Assembly (NCBI GenBank): GCA_004005435.1
Contig: RZWH01000002.1
Coordinates: 62,001 to 126,000, forward strand
Origin: Rhodobacteraceae bacterium CCMM004
Lineage (GTDB): Bacteria; Pseudomonadota; Alphaproteobacteria; Rhodobacterales; Rhodobacteraceae
Length of the DNA: 64,000 nucleotides
Direction: 5' to 3'
A model generated the notes under the pieces. It was not told where the DNA came from. It worked only from the letters and a program-made list of their open reading frames with translations, and ran no database searches. Shown piece after piece: positions 9,359 to 18,844 of the stretch. The stretch's first letter is position 1. Each line of letters begins with the position of its first letter. Both the position numbers and the translations under genes were made by a program.

Positions 9359-10840
9359 ATGACCGACGCAGCCGCCGCCCCGCCGGTCCACGACCCCGGC
9401 TTTTGCGCGGCGCGGCACCGGCCGTTCATCCTGGCGGCGGCGATCCTGGCCTCGGCGCTGGGTCTCATCGACGGGTCCGTCGTCGCCATCGCCATGCCCG
9501 CGATCCGCGGCAGCCTCGACGCCGGGCTCGTTGAGGCCCAATGGATCGTCAATGCCTACATGCTCACGCTCTCGGCGCTGATCCTCACCGGCGGCGCGGT
9601 CGCGGACCGGTTCGGGCTGGCCCGCGTCTTCGGCGGCGGCATCGCGCTCTTCGTCGTTGCCTCTCTGGCCTGCGCCGCGGCCCCGACGCCAGAGGTGTTG
9701 ATCGCCGCGCGCGCGGTCCAGGGCGCGGGCGCGGCGCTGATGGTGCCGGGGTCCCTGGCGCTGATCTCGCGCGCCTATCCGCGGGCCGAGCGGGGGCGGG
9801 CCATCGGCACCTGGGCCGCCGCCTCGGCCCTCACCACGGCTCTGGGACCGGTGGTGGGGGGCGTGGCGCTGACCGCGGGCGGGCCCGAGATGTGGCGCTG
9901 GATCTTTGCGGTGAACCTGCCGCTCGGTGCGCTCGCGCTCTGGCTCCTCTGGCGCCACGTGGGCCGAGACCCGGCCGATCCGCGGGCGCCTGTGGACCTC
10001 CTCGGCGCGGGCACGGCCACCCTGGGCCTGGGCCTGATCGCCGTGGCGCTGACCGGGGCCGAGGCTGGCCACGCCGGACCGCAGGGCGCGCTGGCCCTCG
10101 GCGCGGCGGGCGCGGCGGTCCTGGCGCTCTTCGTCGTCGTAGAGGCGCGCAGCGCGCATCCGATGCTGCCCCTGTCGCTGTTCCGCAACCGCGCCTTCGT
10201 CGCCGCCAACGCGGCCACCTTCGCCCTCTACTTCGCCCTGTCGACGGTGCTGTTCTTTCTCCCGATGACGGCGATCGGCGTGTGGGGGGTGTCCGAGATC
10301 GCCGCCTCCGCCGCCTTTGCGCCGCTGTCGGTGTTCATCTTCCTCTTCTCGGCGCGGGCGGGGCGGTGGGCCGACCGGATCGGCCCCGGCCCCGTCATCG
10401 CCTGCGGCGCCGCTCTGGTGGCCGTGGGCTATGCCGCTCTGGCCCTCACCGCGCCGTTCCAGGCGTTCTGGACCGCGACCCTGCCCGCCATGGCGGTGGC
10501 GGGGCTGGGCATGGCTGCGGTGGTCGCGCCCCTGTCCGCGGCGGTGATGGGGGCGGTGTCTGACGACGCGACCGCCATCGCCAGCGGCGTGAACAACGCG
10601 CTCAGCCGGACCGCGGGTCTGGTCGCCGTCGCCGCGATGGGCAGCGTCGCCGCCGGGGTCTACGCCGCCGCGGGCGGACCCGAGAGCTTTGCCGCCGACA
10701 CCGGGGGCCCCGCCCACGCCGCGGCGACCACGGCCGCCTTTGCCGTCCTGGCCTGGGGCGCGGCTGGGTTGGCCGGCCTGTCCGCGGTGCTGGCCTATGC
10801 CGGGCTCGCCGCCCCCGCGGGCGGCAGCGCCAAGCGGTAG
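9359..10840 (+). CDS. DHA2-type MFS exporter (EmrB/QacA family)
   Basis: A 493-residue drug:proton antiporter-type carrier. Family marks: the first helix with ALGLIDGSVVAIAMPAI, the A-loop GGAVADRFGLARVF, and the motif-C region GRAIGTWAAASALTTALGPV leading to VVGG, followed by MWRWIFAVNLPLGALAL, all typical of the 14-helix DHA2 group. The protein probably exports amphipathic or toxic compounds; the real substrate is unknown. ATG at 9359 lies 18 bases after the terminator; an in-frame TTG at 9344 is too close to it to be likely. No membrane-fusion or outer-membrane partner gene is adjacent. The 3' end overlaps the convergent DUF2189 gene by 46 bases. Confidence 0.9.
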   Translation: MTDAAAAPPVHDPGFCAARHRPFILAAAILASALGLIDGSVVAIAMPAIRGSLDAGLVEAQWIVNAYMLTLSALILTGGAVADRFGLARVFGGGIALFVVASLACAAAPTPEVLIAARAVQGAGAALMVPGSLALISRAYPRAERGRAIGTWAAASALTTALGPVVGGVALTAGGPEMWRWIFAVNLPLGALALWLLWRHVGRDPADPRAPVDLLGAGTATLGLGLIAVALTGAEAGHAGPQGALALGAAGAAVLALFVVVEARSAHPMLPLSLFRNRAFVAANAATFALYFALSTVLFFLPMTAIGVWGVSEIAASAAFAPLSVFIFLFSARAGRWADRIGPGPVIACGAALVAVGYAALALTAPFQAFWTATLPAMAVAGLGMAAVVAPLSAAVMGAVSDDATAIASGVNNALSRTAGLVAVAAMGSVAAGVYAAAGGPESFAADTGGPAHAAATTAAFAVLAWGAAGLAGLSAVLAYAGLAAPAGGSAKR

Positions 10841-11565
10841 AGATGCCAGGTCGTGTGGCCCAGCACAGGCAGGACGACGAACAGCCCCAGGAACGCCGGC
10901 AGCATCGCGGCGAACACCGTGATTGCGATGACCGCCGCCCAGAGGGTCATCACCATGAGATTGGCGCGCACCGTCGCCAGGCTGGTCAGCATCGCGGTGA
11001 CGAAGTCCACCTCGCGGTCCAGCATCATCGGCAGGCTCACCGCCGTCAGTCCGAAGAGCAGGAACGCCAGAATCCCGCCGACGATCAGTTCGGCCACGAT
11101 CATCGCCACCCCGGTGGGGGTGAGAAACACGTCCCAGCTCGTCGAGATGTTGGTGAGCGCCGAGGGACCCATGAACAGCGCGAACAGCATGTGCGCCAGG
11201 AACGTCCAGAACAGGAAATAGATGACGATGATCGCCCCGGCCCAAGGGATCTGGCGGTCCTTTTCCGCGATCACCACGCCGAAGATCTCGCCGCCGTTCA
11301 GCGGCGTCCCCGCCTCCAGCCGCCGCGACACTTCGTAGAGTCCGACCGCCGCGAAGGGCGCGATGAGCGGAAAGCCGAGGGACAAGGCCAGCGTCCACGC
11401 CACGTGCCCCGCGCCGAGCCCGATCAGCGCCCAGCCGGCCACCACATAGACGCCCGCGAAGAGGATGCCGTAAAGGGGTGCGGCGCGGAAATCGGCCCAG
11501 CCGCGCCTGAGCGCCGTGGCCAAATCCTCCCGCGTCAGGGGGTGGTCGCTCCGCTCAGTCTGCAC
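10795..11565 (-). CDS. DUF2189 integral membrane protein
   Basis: A 256-residue membrane protein with about six hydrophobic segments. The N-terminal TREDLATALRRGWADFRAAP and PLYGILFAGVYVVAG, the FPLIAPFAAVGLYEVSRRLE block and the C-terminal LPVLGHTTWHLYRLAL match DUF2189, common in Alphaproteobacteria and of unknown function. The start is GTG (complement of 11563-11565) with GGGAGGGAG upstream. Its last 46 bases overlap the last 46 bases of the convergent MFS exporter gene. Confidence 0.88.
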   Translation of the reverse strand: MQTERSDHPLTREDLATALRRGWADFRAAPLYGILFAGVYVVAGWALIGLGAGHVAWTLALSLGFPLIAPFAAVGLYEVSRRLEAGTPLNGGEIFGVVIAEKDRQIPWAGAIIVIYFLFWTFLAHMLFALFMGPSALTNISTSWDVFLTPTGVAMIVAELIVGGILAFLLFGLTAVSLPMMLDREVDFVTAMLTSLATVRANLMVMTLWAAVIAITVFAAMLPAFLGLFVVLPVLGHTTWHLYRLALPPAGAASPA

Positions 11566-11625
11566 GTCCGGCTCCCTCCCGTCACGCCATGATGCCGCGG
11601 AGTGTGCCGGGTGCGCTCGGCCAGA

Positions 11626-12753
11626 TCAATCCTCGGCCTGGGCTTCGGCGCGGCTCTTGCCGGTCACCTCCAGCGCCAGGGTCGCGGCCATGAAGCGGTC
11701 CAGGTCGCCGTCGAGCACCCCTTGGGTGTCCGACGTCTCGACATTGGTGCGCAGGTCCTTGACCATCTGGTAGGGTTGCAGAACGTAAGACCGGATCTGG
11801 TTGCCCCACCCCGCCTCGCCCTTTTGCGCGTGGGCCTCGGTGATGGCGGCGTTGCGGCGGTCGAGCTCCTGCTGATACAGCCGCGACTTCAACGCCTTCA
11901 TGGCGATGTCGCGGTTCTGGTGCTGGGACTTTTCCGAACTCGTGACGACGATGCCGGTGGGGATGTGGGTGATCCGCACCGCCGAGTCCGTGGTGTTGAC
12001 GTGCTGGCCGCCTGCCCCGGACGAGCGGTACGTGTCGACGCGGATGTCGGAGGGGTTCACCTCGATCTCGATGTTGTCGTCCACCACCGGATAGACCCAG
12101 ACCGACGAGAACGAGGTGTGGCGCCGTGCCGCGCTGTCGTAGGGCGAAATGCGGACCAGCCGGTGCACGCCCGACTCGGACTTGAGCCAGCCATAGGCGT
12201 TGGGCCCCGAGATCTTGTAGGCGGCGGACTTGATCCCCGCCTCTTCGCCCGGGCTCTCGGACTGCAGCTCGACCTTGTAGCCCTTTTTCTCGGCCCAGCG
12301 GACATACATCCGTGCCAGCATGTTCGCCCAGTCGCAGGACTCCGTCCCCCCTGCCCCGGCGTTGATTTCGAGGAACGTGTCGTTGGCGTCGGCCTCGCCG
12401 TCGAGGAGCGCCTCGATCTCGGCCGCCTCGGCGCGGGCACGCAGATCCTTGAGCGCCGCCTCGCTCTCGGCCACCACCTCGGCGTCGTCCTCGGCCTCGC
12501 CCAGCGCGATCATCTCCACGTGGTCGGACAGCTCCTGCGCCATGGTCCGATAGCGGTCCATCGCGTCGACCAGGCTCTGCCGGTCGCGCATGATCTTTTG
12601 CGCGTTGGCGGGGTCGTCCCAGAGGGTCGGATCCTCGACGCGGGCGTCGAACTCCTCCAGCCGGTGCTGCGCGGTGTCCCAGTCCAAGCGCTGCCGCAAG
12701 AGGTCCAGGGACTTCTCGATCGCCGCCACTGTGTTCTGCGTCTCTGCGCGCAT
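11626..12753 (-). CDS. prfB: peptide chain release factor 2
   Basis: A 375-residue RF2 that recognises UGA and UAA stop codons and triggers peptide release. Seen: the GGQ catalytic loop in [19 protein letters not shown], and the codon-recognition region [20 protein letters not shown], where the E. coli SPF tripeptide is SPY, a substitution I associate with alphaproteobacterial RF2. The reading frame is continuous from ATG: there is no programmed +1 frameshift near codon 25 as in E. coli, so this copy lacks that autoregulation. It lies 72 bases downstream of the PBP1A gene on the same strand. Confidence 0.97.
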   Translation of the reverse strand: MRAETQNTVAAIEKSLDLLRQRLDWDTAQHRLEEFDARVEDPTLWDDPANAQKIMRDRQSLVDAMDRYRTMAQELSDHVEMIALGEAEDDAEVVAESEAALKDLRARAEAAEIEALLDGEADANDTFLEINAGAGGTESCDWANMLARMYVRWAEKKGYKVELQSESPGEEAGIKSAAYKISGPNAYGWLKSESGVHRLVRISPYDSAARRHTSFSSVWVYPVVDDNIEIEVNPSDIRVDTYRSSGAGGQHVNTTDSAVRITHIPTGIVVTSSEKSQHQNRDIAMKALKSRLYQQELDRRNAAITEAHAQKGEAGWGNQIRSYVLQPYQMVKDLRTNVETSDTQGVLDGDLDRFMAATLALEVTGKSRAEAQAED

Positions 12754-12825
12754 CTTCGCCCCTCTTGCTGGCCGGACCGAGGATCTATCCCGGCCCGGCG
12801 CGGGTCACAAGGGGGCTGCCGGGGG

Positions 12826-15327
12826 TCAGTAAAGCCCGCCCGAGGACAGCGAGCCGAAGGTCGCCTTCTTCTTCGGGATCACCGCGACGTTGCCCGTGGC
12901 GGTGCGCACCTGCTGTCCGCCGCCCGCCTGCTCGAACAGCGGCAGGTTCGATCCCATGGCAAAGCCTCCGTCGAAGGCGACGCCGAAGAGCGGCTCTTCG
13001 CCCAGGCGGAAATACTCGGCCACCACGTCGGGACCGGAGGCGCTGTCGCTCAGGCGGGCGCCGGTGAAGCGGTTGATCTTGATGAACTGGCCGCCTGGGG
13101 GCACCTCAAACTTGCCACCGCCGTATTTCTCGGTCGCCTTCTGCATGAAGCGGTTGAAGACCGGGGCGCACATGCCGCCGCCAGAGGCGCGGCTGCCCAG
13201 CGACCGCGGCCGGTCGAAGCCGATGTAGCACCCCGCGGCGATGTTGGAGGTGAAACCGACGAACCACACGTCCTTGGCGTCGTTGGTGGTGCCGGTCTTG
13301 CCCGCGACGGGGACGCCCAGGGTGACGGCGCCCTTGGCGGTGCCGCGGTCGACCACGCCCTTCATCATCGAGGTGAGCTGATAGGCGGTGATGGCGTCCA
13401 TCACCCGCTCGCGGTTCGAGGTGATGCGCGGCGCCATGCCCGGCTCCAGCGACGCCACCCGGCAGTCGTTGCAGACCCTCTGGTCGTGCTTGTAGACCGT
13501 CTTGCCATAGCGGTCCTGGACCCGGTCGACCAGCGTGGGTTCGACCCGCTCGCCGCCGTTGGCGAACATCGCATAGGCCGCCACCATCTTGTAGAGCGTG
13601 GTCTCCTCGGAGCCGAGGCTGTTGGCCAGATACTGGCCCATATCGTCGTAGACGCCGAAATCCTCGGCGTAGCGGGCGACCACGTCCATGCCCACCTCTT
13701 CGGCCAGGCGCACGGTCATCAGGTTGCGCGACTGCTCGATCCCGGTCCTGAGCGGCGTCGGCCCGTAGAAGCGGTTGGAGTAGTTCTTGGGCCGCCACAG
13801 GCCCTGGGGCGTGTTGATCTCGATGGGGGCGTCCACGACGATGGTTGCCGGGCTGAACCCGCTGTCGAGAGCGGCGGCATAGACGAAGGGCTTGAACGAC
13901 GAGCCCGGCTGCCGCGTCGCCTGGGTCGCGCGGTTGAAGACCGAGTGCTGGTAGGAGAATCCGCCCTGCATCGCCAGCACGCGGCCGGTGTGCACGTCCA
14001 TGGCGACGAAGGCGCCCTCGACCTCGGGCACCTGGCGCAGGGTCCAGCGGATGAAGCTGCCGTCGGCATCGGCGGTCATCCGGCGGACATGGACCACGTC
14101 CCCCACCGAGAAGTTCGCGGCGAAGTCGCCCTTGATCCACTCGATATCCTTGCGCGGGACCACCGGGTCGGGATCGCCCTGGGACCAGTCCTCGATCCCG
14201 AGGCGGAGCTGCTCGGCACCGACCTCCAGCACCACGGCCGGATGCCACCGGCTCTCCACGTCGATGTCGCGGGCGACGTCGACCTCGGCCAACGCCGCGT
14301 GCCAGTCGTCCAGGCGATCGGCCGGGATCGTCTTGCCGGTCCCGCGCCAGCGGCCGATGCCGCGGTCGTACTGCTCCAGCCCCCGGCGCAGCGCGTCGGC
14401 CGCCACCTCCTGCAACTCGGGGTCGATGGTGGCGCGCACGGTCAGACCGCCGCCGAAGAACTCGCCCTCGCCGTAGTCGCGGCTCAGTTGGCGGCGGATC
14501 TCGTCGGTGGGATAGTCGCGCGGCGGCAGCGCCGACTTGAAACTGTCGTAATCGCCGTTCTGCACGGTCAGGAGCGGCTGCACACGCGCCGTCTGAAACT
14601 CCTCTTCGGTGAGATGGCCGTTCTCGAACATTTCGCGCAGGACGAAGTTGCGGCGGCTGATCGCGCGCTCCTTGGCGCGGACCGGATGATAGGTCGACGG
14701 CGCCTTGGGCAGCGCGGCCAGATAGGCGGCCTCGTGCGGCTCCAACTCCGACAGGGTCTTGTTGAAATAGGTCTGCGCCGCAGCGGCGACACCGAACGAG
14801 TTCTGCCCAAGGAAAATCTCGTTCATGTAGAGCTCGAGGATGTCGTCCTTGCTCAGCGTGCCCTCGATCCGGGCGGCGAGGATCAGCTCCTTGACCTTGC
14901 GCTCGGCCGACCGCTCACCGCCCAGAAGGAAGTTCTTCATCACCTGCTGGGTGATGGTCGAGGCGCCGCGGATCGCCCCGCCCTGGGCCGCGTCCACCGC
15001 CGCCGCGACCATGCCGCGCGGGTCATAGCCCTTGTGGCTATAAAAGTTCTTGTCCTCCGCCGAGATGAAGGCGTGCTTGACCATATCCGGGATCTCGTCG
15101 GCGGGGGCGAAGAGGCGCCGCTCTTCGGCGAACTCGTCGATCAACTGGCCCTGGCTGGAATAGATGCGGCTGATCGTCGGCGGAGCGTATTGCGCCAACT
15201 GGTCGGTGTCGGGCAGGTCCCGGCCATACATCCAAAAGATCGCACCGACGGTCAGCGCAGCGGCAAAGGCGCCGAGCGTCACCATCGAAAAGATGCCGCC
15301 GAGGAACGAGAGGATGAACCTGATCAC
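12826..15327 (-). CDS. mrcA: penicillin-binding protein 1A, bifunctional transglycosylase/transpeptidase
   Basis: An 833-residue class A PBP that polymerises and cross-links peptidoglycan in the periplasm. N-terminal membrane anchor (about residues 5-35), then a GT51 transglycosylase with E91 in SAEDKNFYSHKGYDP and the GASTITQQVMKNFLL block, then an OB-like linker domain, then the transpeptidase with S476-S-F-K479 (PGSSFKPFVYA), the S533-R-N motif (EQSRNLMTVRL) and K677-T-G (GKTGTTNDAKDVW). All catalytic motifs are intact. GTG at 15327 is chosen because GGAG precedes it by about 8 bases and the anchor starts immediately; a longer TTG form is unlikely. The amidase gene lies 128 bases upstream on the same strand. 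Confidence 0.96.
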   Translation of the reverse strand: MIRFILSFLGGIFSMVTLGAFAAALTVGAIFWMYGRDLPDTDQLAQYAPPTISRIYSSQGQLIDEFAEERRLFAPADEIPDMVKHAFISAEDKNFYSHKGYDPRGMVAAAVDAAQGGAIRGASTITQQVMKNFLLGGERSAERKVKELILAARIEGTLSKDDILELYMNEIFLGQNSFGVAAAAQTYFNKTLSELEPHEAAYLAALPKAPSTYHPVRAKERAISRRNFVLREMFENGHLTEEEFQTARVQPLLTVQNGDYDSFKSALPPRDYPTDEIRRQLSRDYGEGEFFGGGLTVRATIDPELQEVAADALRRGLEQYDRGIGRWRGTGKTIPADRLDDWHAALAEVDVARDIDVESRWHPAVVLEVGAEQLRLGIEDWSQGDPDPVVPRKDIEWIKGDFAANFSVGDVVHVRRMTADADGSFIRWTLRQVPEVEGAFVAMDVHTGRVLAMQGGFSYQHSVFNRATQATRQPGSSFKPFVYAAALDSGFSPATIVVDAPIEINTPQGLWRPKNYSNRFYGPTPLRTGIEQSRNLMTVRLAEEVGMDVVARYAEDFGVYDDMGQYLANSLGSEETTLYKMVAAYAMFANGGERVEPTLVDRVQDRYGKTVYKHDQRVCNDCRVASLEPGMAPRITSNRERVMDAITAYQLTSMMKGVVDRGTAKGAVTLGVPVAGKTGTTNDAKDVWFVGFTSNIAAGCYIGFDRPRSLGSRASGGGMCAPVFNRFMQKATEKYGGGKFEVPPGGQFIKINRFTGARLSDSASGPDVVAEYFRLGEEPLFGVAFDGGFAMGSNLPLFEQAGGGQQVRTATGNVAVIPKKKATFGSLSSGGLY

Positions 15328-15455
15328 GTTGCCGTCTCCAATCCTGCCCACCCAACGGGGCCGAGCTGTGTTCCAGATATATGCGCCGCGGGGGCAGGTC
15401 AAAAGCCTCCGGCGACATGACGCCGGGTTTCATCGCCGATCCGCCGGGTGGGCGG

Positions 15456-16685
15456 CTATTTCAGGCGCAGCGGCGCCCGGGCGGCGTCCTCTTCGGCCCA
15501 GACGGTGAGTGCGTCGCGAATCCCCGCCGCCGCCGCCGCGCGCCAGTCGGGATCGGTGAGGTTGGCGCGATCCCCGGCGCTCGACAGAAATCCCAGCTCG
15601 ATCAGCACCGAGGGGATGTCGGGCGCGCGCAGGACCGAGAACCCGGCGCGCAGCCGCGGCCGCTTGTGCAGATCGCCGGTGCGGGCCGCCAGTCCCGCGA
15701 CCAGCGCGTCGGCCAGCCGCTCGGACCGCGGCCCCGTCTCGGCGCGCACCAGGTCCATCAGCACCACCGCCACCGCGTCCCCGGCGGTGCTCAGATCGAC
15801 ACCGCCCAGCAGGTCGCCGCGGTCGTGGCGTTCGGCCAACTGCTCCGACGCGACGTCCGAGGCGTCCTCGGACAAGGTGTAGACCGTGGCGCCCGAGGCC
15901 ACGCCTTCGGCCAGGGCGTCGGCGTGGAGCGACAGGAACACGTCCGCCCCCGCCGCCCGCGCCCGGCTCACCCGCCGGATCAGCGGCACGAATATGTCGC
16001 TGTCGCGGGTCAGCGTGACCGTCATCCCGGCGGCCTGGAGCGTGGCGCGCAGTTCCATGGCAAAGCCCAGCATGAGGTCGGCCTCGCGCAGCCCCCCCGC
16101 CTCGGCCCCCGGGTCGAGCCCGCCATGGCCCGGGTCGATCGCCACGTGCAGCGCGCCCTCGGATCCGGCCACGCCCGGCTGGCTCTCGGCCGCGGGGTCG
16201 GGCAGCGCGAAAGGCCCGACCTCGGGCTCACCCGCCTCGGCCGCAAAGCTGGCGGCGTCGGTCGGCGCGAGTTGCAACCGCAAGAGCGCACCGGCGCCGT
16301 CGACCACGGTGCTCATCCCCGCGGTCTCGACCCTCAGCGGCTCGGCCAGTTCCAGGACCATCCGCGACCAGCCGCGGCGGAACGGACCGGCGGCGATGCC
16401 GGTGATGCGGTCGGTGTCCAGGAGTTCGTCCAGGTCGATGCCGGAGAACGCCACCTCGCCGAAATCGAGGATCAGCCGCGGCGGCCCGTCGAGCGTGAAC
16501 ACCCGCCACGGCACCGGCTGACTGAGCGCCAGGGTGATCTGCACGTCGGCGCCGAAATCGACGATTTCTGAGCGCTGGGGGTCGGGCCGCGCCAGCGCGG
16601 TGAGATCCGTCTCGGCCCCGGCGGCCGTCGACACTGCCACGGACAGCGCCACCAAGGCACCGCCGATCACGGATTTCCAAGTCAT
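15456..16685 (-). CDS. periplasmic N-acetylmuramoyl-L-alanine amidase with AMIN domain
   Basis: A 409-residue AmiC-type amidase that cleaves the bond between MurNAc and the peptide stem, for septal splitting. A signal peptide (residues 1-24, ending STAAGA), an N-terminal AMIN domain (about 30-130, SQPVPWRVFTLDGPPRLILD) that targets peptidoglycan, a flexible linker, and a C-terminal Amidase_3 domain starting AIDPGHGGLDPGAE. Zinc and catalytic residues visible: the His of DPGHGG, the Glu of GLREADL, the His of SLHADAL and the Glu of VLIELGFLS. ATG at 16685 is preferred over an upstream TTG because it begins the signal peptide, though its ribosome site is weak. It probably shares a transcript with mrcA and prfB. 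Confidence 0.93.
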   Translation of the reverse strand: MTWKSVIGGALVALSVAVSTAAGAETDLTALARPDPQRSEIVDFGADVQITLALSQPVPWRVFTLDGPPRLILDFGEVAFSGIDLDELLDTDRITGIAAGPFRRGWSRMVLELAEPLRVETAGMSTVVDGAGALLRLQLAPTDAASFAAEAGEPEVGPFALPDPAAESQPGVAGSEGALHVAIDPGHGGLDPGAEAGGLREADLMLGFAMELRATLQAAGMTVTLTRDSDIFVPLIRRVSRARAAGADVFLSLHADALAEGVASGATVYTLSEDASDVASEQLAERHDRGDLLGGVDLSTAGDAVAVVLMDLVRAETGPRSERLADALVAGLAARTGDLHKRPRLRAGFSVLRAPDIPSVLIELGFLSSAGDRANLTDPDWRAAAAAGIRDALTVWAEEDAARAPLRLK

Positions 16686-16773
16686 AGGCTCTGCCCGCGC
16701 CCGTATTGGGATCGTTGACCGATCCACTTCCGATTGCAGGCTATCCTACAACGCCGGATCGGAAAACCGTTTT

Positions 16774-16790
16774 CTCGCGCCTTGCGCGAG
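16774..16790 (-). terminator. hairpin at the end of the aminotransferase gene
   Basis: A perfect 7-bp inverted repeat (CTCGCGC at 16774-16780, GCGCGAG at 16784-16790, three-base loop) directly after the aminotransferase stop codon. In the minus-strand transcript it is followed by AAAACGG and then TTTT, so it may terminate that gene, though the U-tract is displaced. Confidence 0.45.
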
Positions 16791-17930
16791 CTAGAGGGCG
16801 GCGGTGAAGGCACCGAGCCGCCGCAGCCCCTCGGCGATGTCCGCGCGCGACCGCGCGTAGGAAAAGCGCAAGGTGCGGTGCCCCCGGCCCGGGTCGAAGT
16901 CCAGTCCCGGCGTCGCCGCGACCCCCGCACCGTCGAGGATCCGCCGCGACAGATCCAGGCTGTCGTCGGTCAGGTGGCTCACATCGGCATAGACGTAGAA
17001 GGCCCCGTCGGGCGGCGCGAAGGTGGGAAAGCCCGCCCCCGGCAGCCCCTCCAACATCAGCCGCCGGTTCTCGGCATAGACGGCGAGGTTGGCCTGCAAC
17101 TCGTCGTCGCAGTCCATCGCCGCCAGCGCCGCCACCTGGCTGGCGTGGGGCGGGCAGATGAACATGTTCTGCGCCAGCCGCTCGACCGTCCGCACATGCG
17201 CCTCCGGCACCACCAGCCAGCCGACCCGCCAACCGGTCATGGAGAAGTACTTGGAGAACGAGTTCACCACATAGGCGTCGTCGGTGATCTCCAGCGCGCT
17301 GACCGGGCGGCGGTCGTAATCGATGCCGTGATAGATTTCGTCCGAGATCAGAGCCGCGCCCCGCGCCGCCGCCGCCTCGGCCAAGGCGGCCATCTGCGCC
17401 CGGTCGAGCATCGTGCCGTTGGGATTGCCGGGCGAGGCCAGGATCAGTCCGGCGAGGTCGGGGGGCAGGTCCTCGGGCACCGGCTGGAACCTGTGCTGCG
17501 GCGCCGTCTCGATGCCCACGGGGGTCAGGCTCATGGCCTTGAGGATATGGCGATAGGACGGGTATCCGGGCAGGCCCAGCCCCACCCGCTCGCCCGCGTC
17601 GAAGAGCGCGGAGAATGCCAGGACGAACGCCCCCGAGGCCCCTGCCGTCACCACCACGCGGTCGGGGTTCAAGTCGACCCCGTACCAGTCGGCGTAGAGC
17701 CGGGCGATGCGCGCCCGCAACTCTGGCAGGCCCAGCGCGACGGTATAGCCCAGGGGCCCCGCCTCCATCGCGCGGATCAGCGCCTGACGCGCCCCCAGCG
17801 GCGCGGGCGTCGCGGGCTGGCCCACCTCCATGTGGATCACGTGACGACCGGCCGCCTCGGCCCGGCGCGCCGCCTCCATCACGTCCATGACGATGAACGG
17901 GTCGACCCGACCCCGCTCGGACTGCCGCAT
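16791..17930 (-). CDS. PLP-dependent class I/II aminotransferase
   Basis: A 379-residue fold-type I aminotransferase of the aspartate-aminotransferase superfamily. The Schiff-base lysine is K227 in VNSFSKYFSMTGWRVGW; the substrate/PLP Asn-Pro-x-Gly region is ASPGNPNGTM and the phosphate-binding Tyr region is SDEIYHGIDY. The C-terminal Arg that binds the substrate carboxylate is in HRTLRFSYARS. ATG at 17930 has GGGAGGG upstream; a longer in-frame form extends past it but lacks a site. It is divergent from the DsbA-like gene. The amino acid used cannot be told from the sequence. Confidence 0.92.
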   Translation of the reverse strand: MRQSERGRVDPFIVMDVMEAARRAEAAGRHVIHMEVGQPATPAPLGARQALIRAMEAGPLGYTVALGLPELRARIARLYADWYGVDLNPDRVVVTAGASGAFVLAFSALFDAGERVGLGLPGYPSYRHILKAMSLTPVGIETAPQHRFQPVPEDLPPDLAGLILASPGNPNGTMLDRAQMAALAEAAAARGAALISDEIYHGIDYDRRPVSALEITDDAYVVNSFSKYFSMTGWRVGWLVVPEAHVRTVERLAQNMFICPPHASQVAALAAMDCDDELQANLAVYAENRRLMLEGLPGAGFPTFAPPDGAFYVYADVSHLTDDSLDLSRRILDGAGVAATPGLDFDPGRGHRTLRFSYARSRADIAEGLRRLGAFTAAL

Positions 17931-18081
17931 GTTCCGCCCTCCCGGTCCGCTGCGGTCGGACTGCCCCGCCACCGGGCCGGGGTCAACCGGTCACGATCGG
18001 GTGAGGCCCCCCTTGCGCCGACCGGGCGATGCCCGCAAGACTGCCGCTGAGCCTTTTTCCGCCACGGATCGGAGACCCCCC

Positions 18082-18831
18082 ATGCGCGCCACGCCCTTCG
18101 CCGCCTTTGCGCTGGCCCTCGCCCTGCCCGCCGCTGCGCCGGCCATGGACCTCACGGCGATGACCGACGCCGAGCGCCAGGCGTTCCGCGACGAGGTTCG
18201 CGCCTATCTCCTGGACAATCCCGAGGTGCTGATGGAGGCCATCGGCGTCCTGGAACAGCGTCAGGCCGAGGCCCAGGCCCAGGGCGACGCCGCGCTGGTC
18301 GCGGCCCATGCCGAGGCGCTGTTCGACGATCCGACCTCGTGGGTCGGCGGCAATCCCGACGGCGACGTCACGGTGGTCGAGTTTCTCGACTACCGCTGCG
18401 GCTATTGCCGCCGGGCCCATCCCGAGGTCGCCGAGCTGCTGGCCCAGGACGGCAATATCCGCCTGATCGTCAAGGAGTTTCCGATCCTCGGTCCGCAGTC
18501 CGAGATGGCCTCGAAGTTCGCCCTGGCCGTCCGCGAGGTCGGCGGCGACGATGCCTACAAGGTGGTGAACGACGCGCTGATGACCCTGCGTGCCGACGTC
18601 ACGCCCGAAGCGCTGCGCGGGCTGGCCGAGGATCAGGGGCTCGACGCGGACGCGATCATGGCGGCGATGGAGGGGGACGACATCGCCCGGATCATCGCCC
18701 AGAACCGCGCCCTGGGCCAGGCGCTGCAGATCAACGGCACGCCCAGCTTCGTCTTCGGCGACCAGTTGATCCGCGGCTACCTGCCCCTCGACGCGATGCA
18801 AGAGGTCGTGGCCGCCGTCCGCGAAGGCTGA
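18082..18831 (+). CDS. DsbA-family periplasmic thiol oxidoreductase
   Basis: A 249-residue exported thioredoxin-fold protein. Signal peptide residues 1-22 (ending APAMD), an N-terminal helical extension (about 25-85, with DNPEVLMEAIGVLEQRQAEA) as in the ScsC/BdbD group, then the thioredoxin domain with the redox motif C106-G-Y-C109 (FLDYRCGYCRRAHPE) and the cis-proline in NGTPSFVFGD. The helical extension suggests an oligomerising DsbA/DsbG or ScsC-like protein that oxidises or isomerises disulfides in the periplasm. GGAG eight bases before ATG fixes the start. The dioxygenase gene ends 14 bases downstream on the opposite strand. Confidence 0.92.
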   Translation: MRATPFAAFALALALPAAAPAMDLTAMTDAERQAFRDEVRAYLLDNPEVLMEAIGVLEQRQAEAQAQGDAALVAAHAEALFDDPTSWVGGNPDGDVTVVEFLDYRCGYCRRAHPEVAELLAQDGNIRLIVKEFPILGPQSEMASKFALAVREVGGDDAYKVVNDALMTLRADVTPEALRGLAEDQGLDADAIMAAMEGDDIARIIAQNRALGQALQINGTPSFVFGDQLIRGYLPLDAMQEVVAAVREG

Positions 18832-18844
18832 CGACGCCCGCCCC

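Noticed and set aside
11626-12753. Programmed frameshift in prfB
   Set aside because: The frame is continuous from ATG to stop without an early in-frame TGA, so no frameshift is needed.
11602-15420. A 1272-codon open frame on the plus strand opposite prfB and PBP1A
   Set aside because: It is an antisense shadow made possible by high GC; its residues are low-complexity Arg/Gly/His/Asp without any family motif, while the minus strand encodes intact RF2 and PBP1A.
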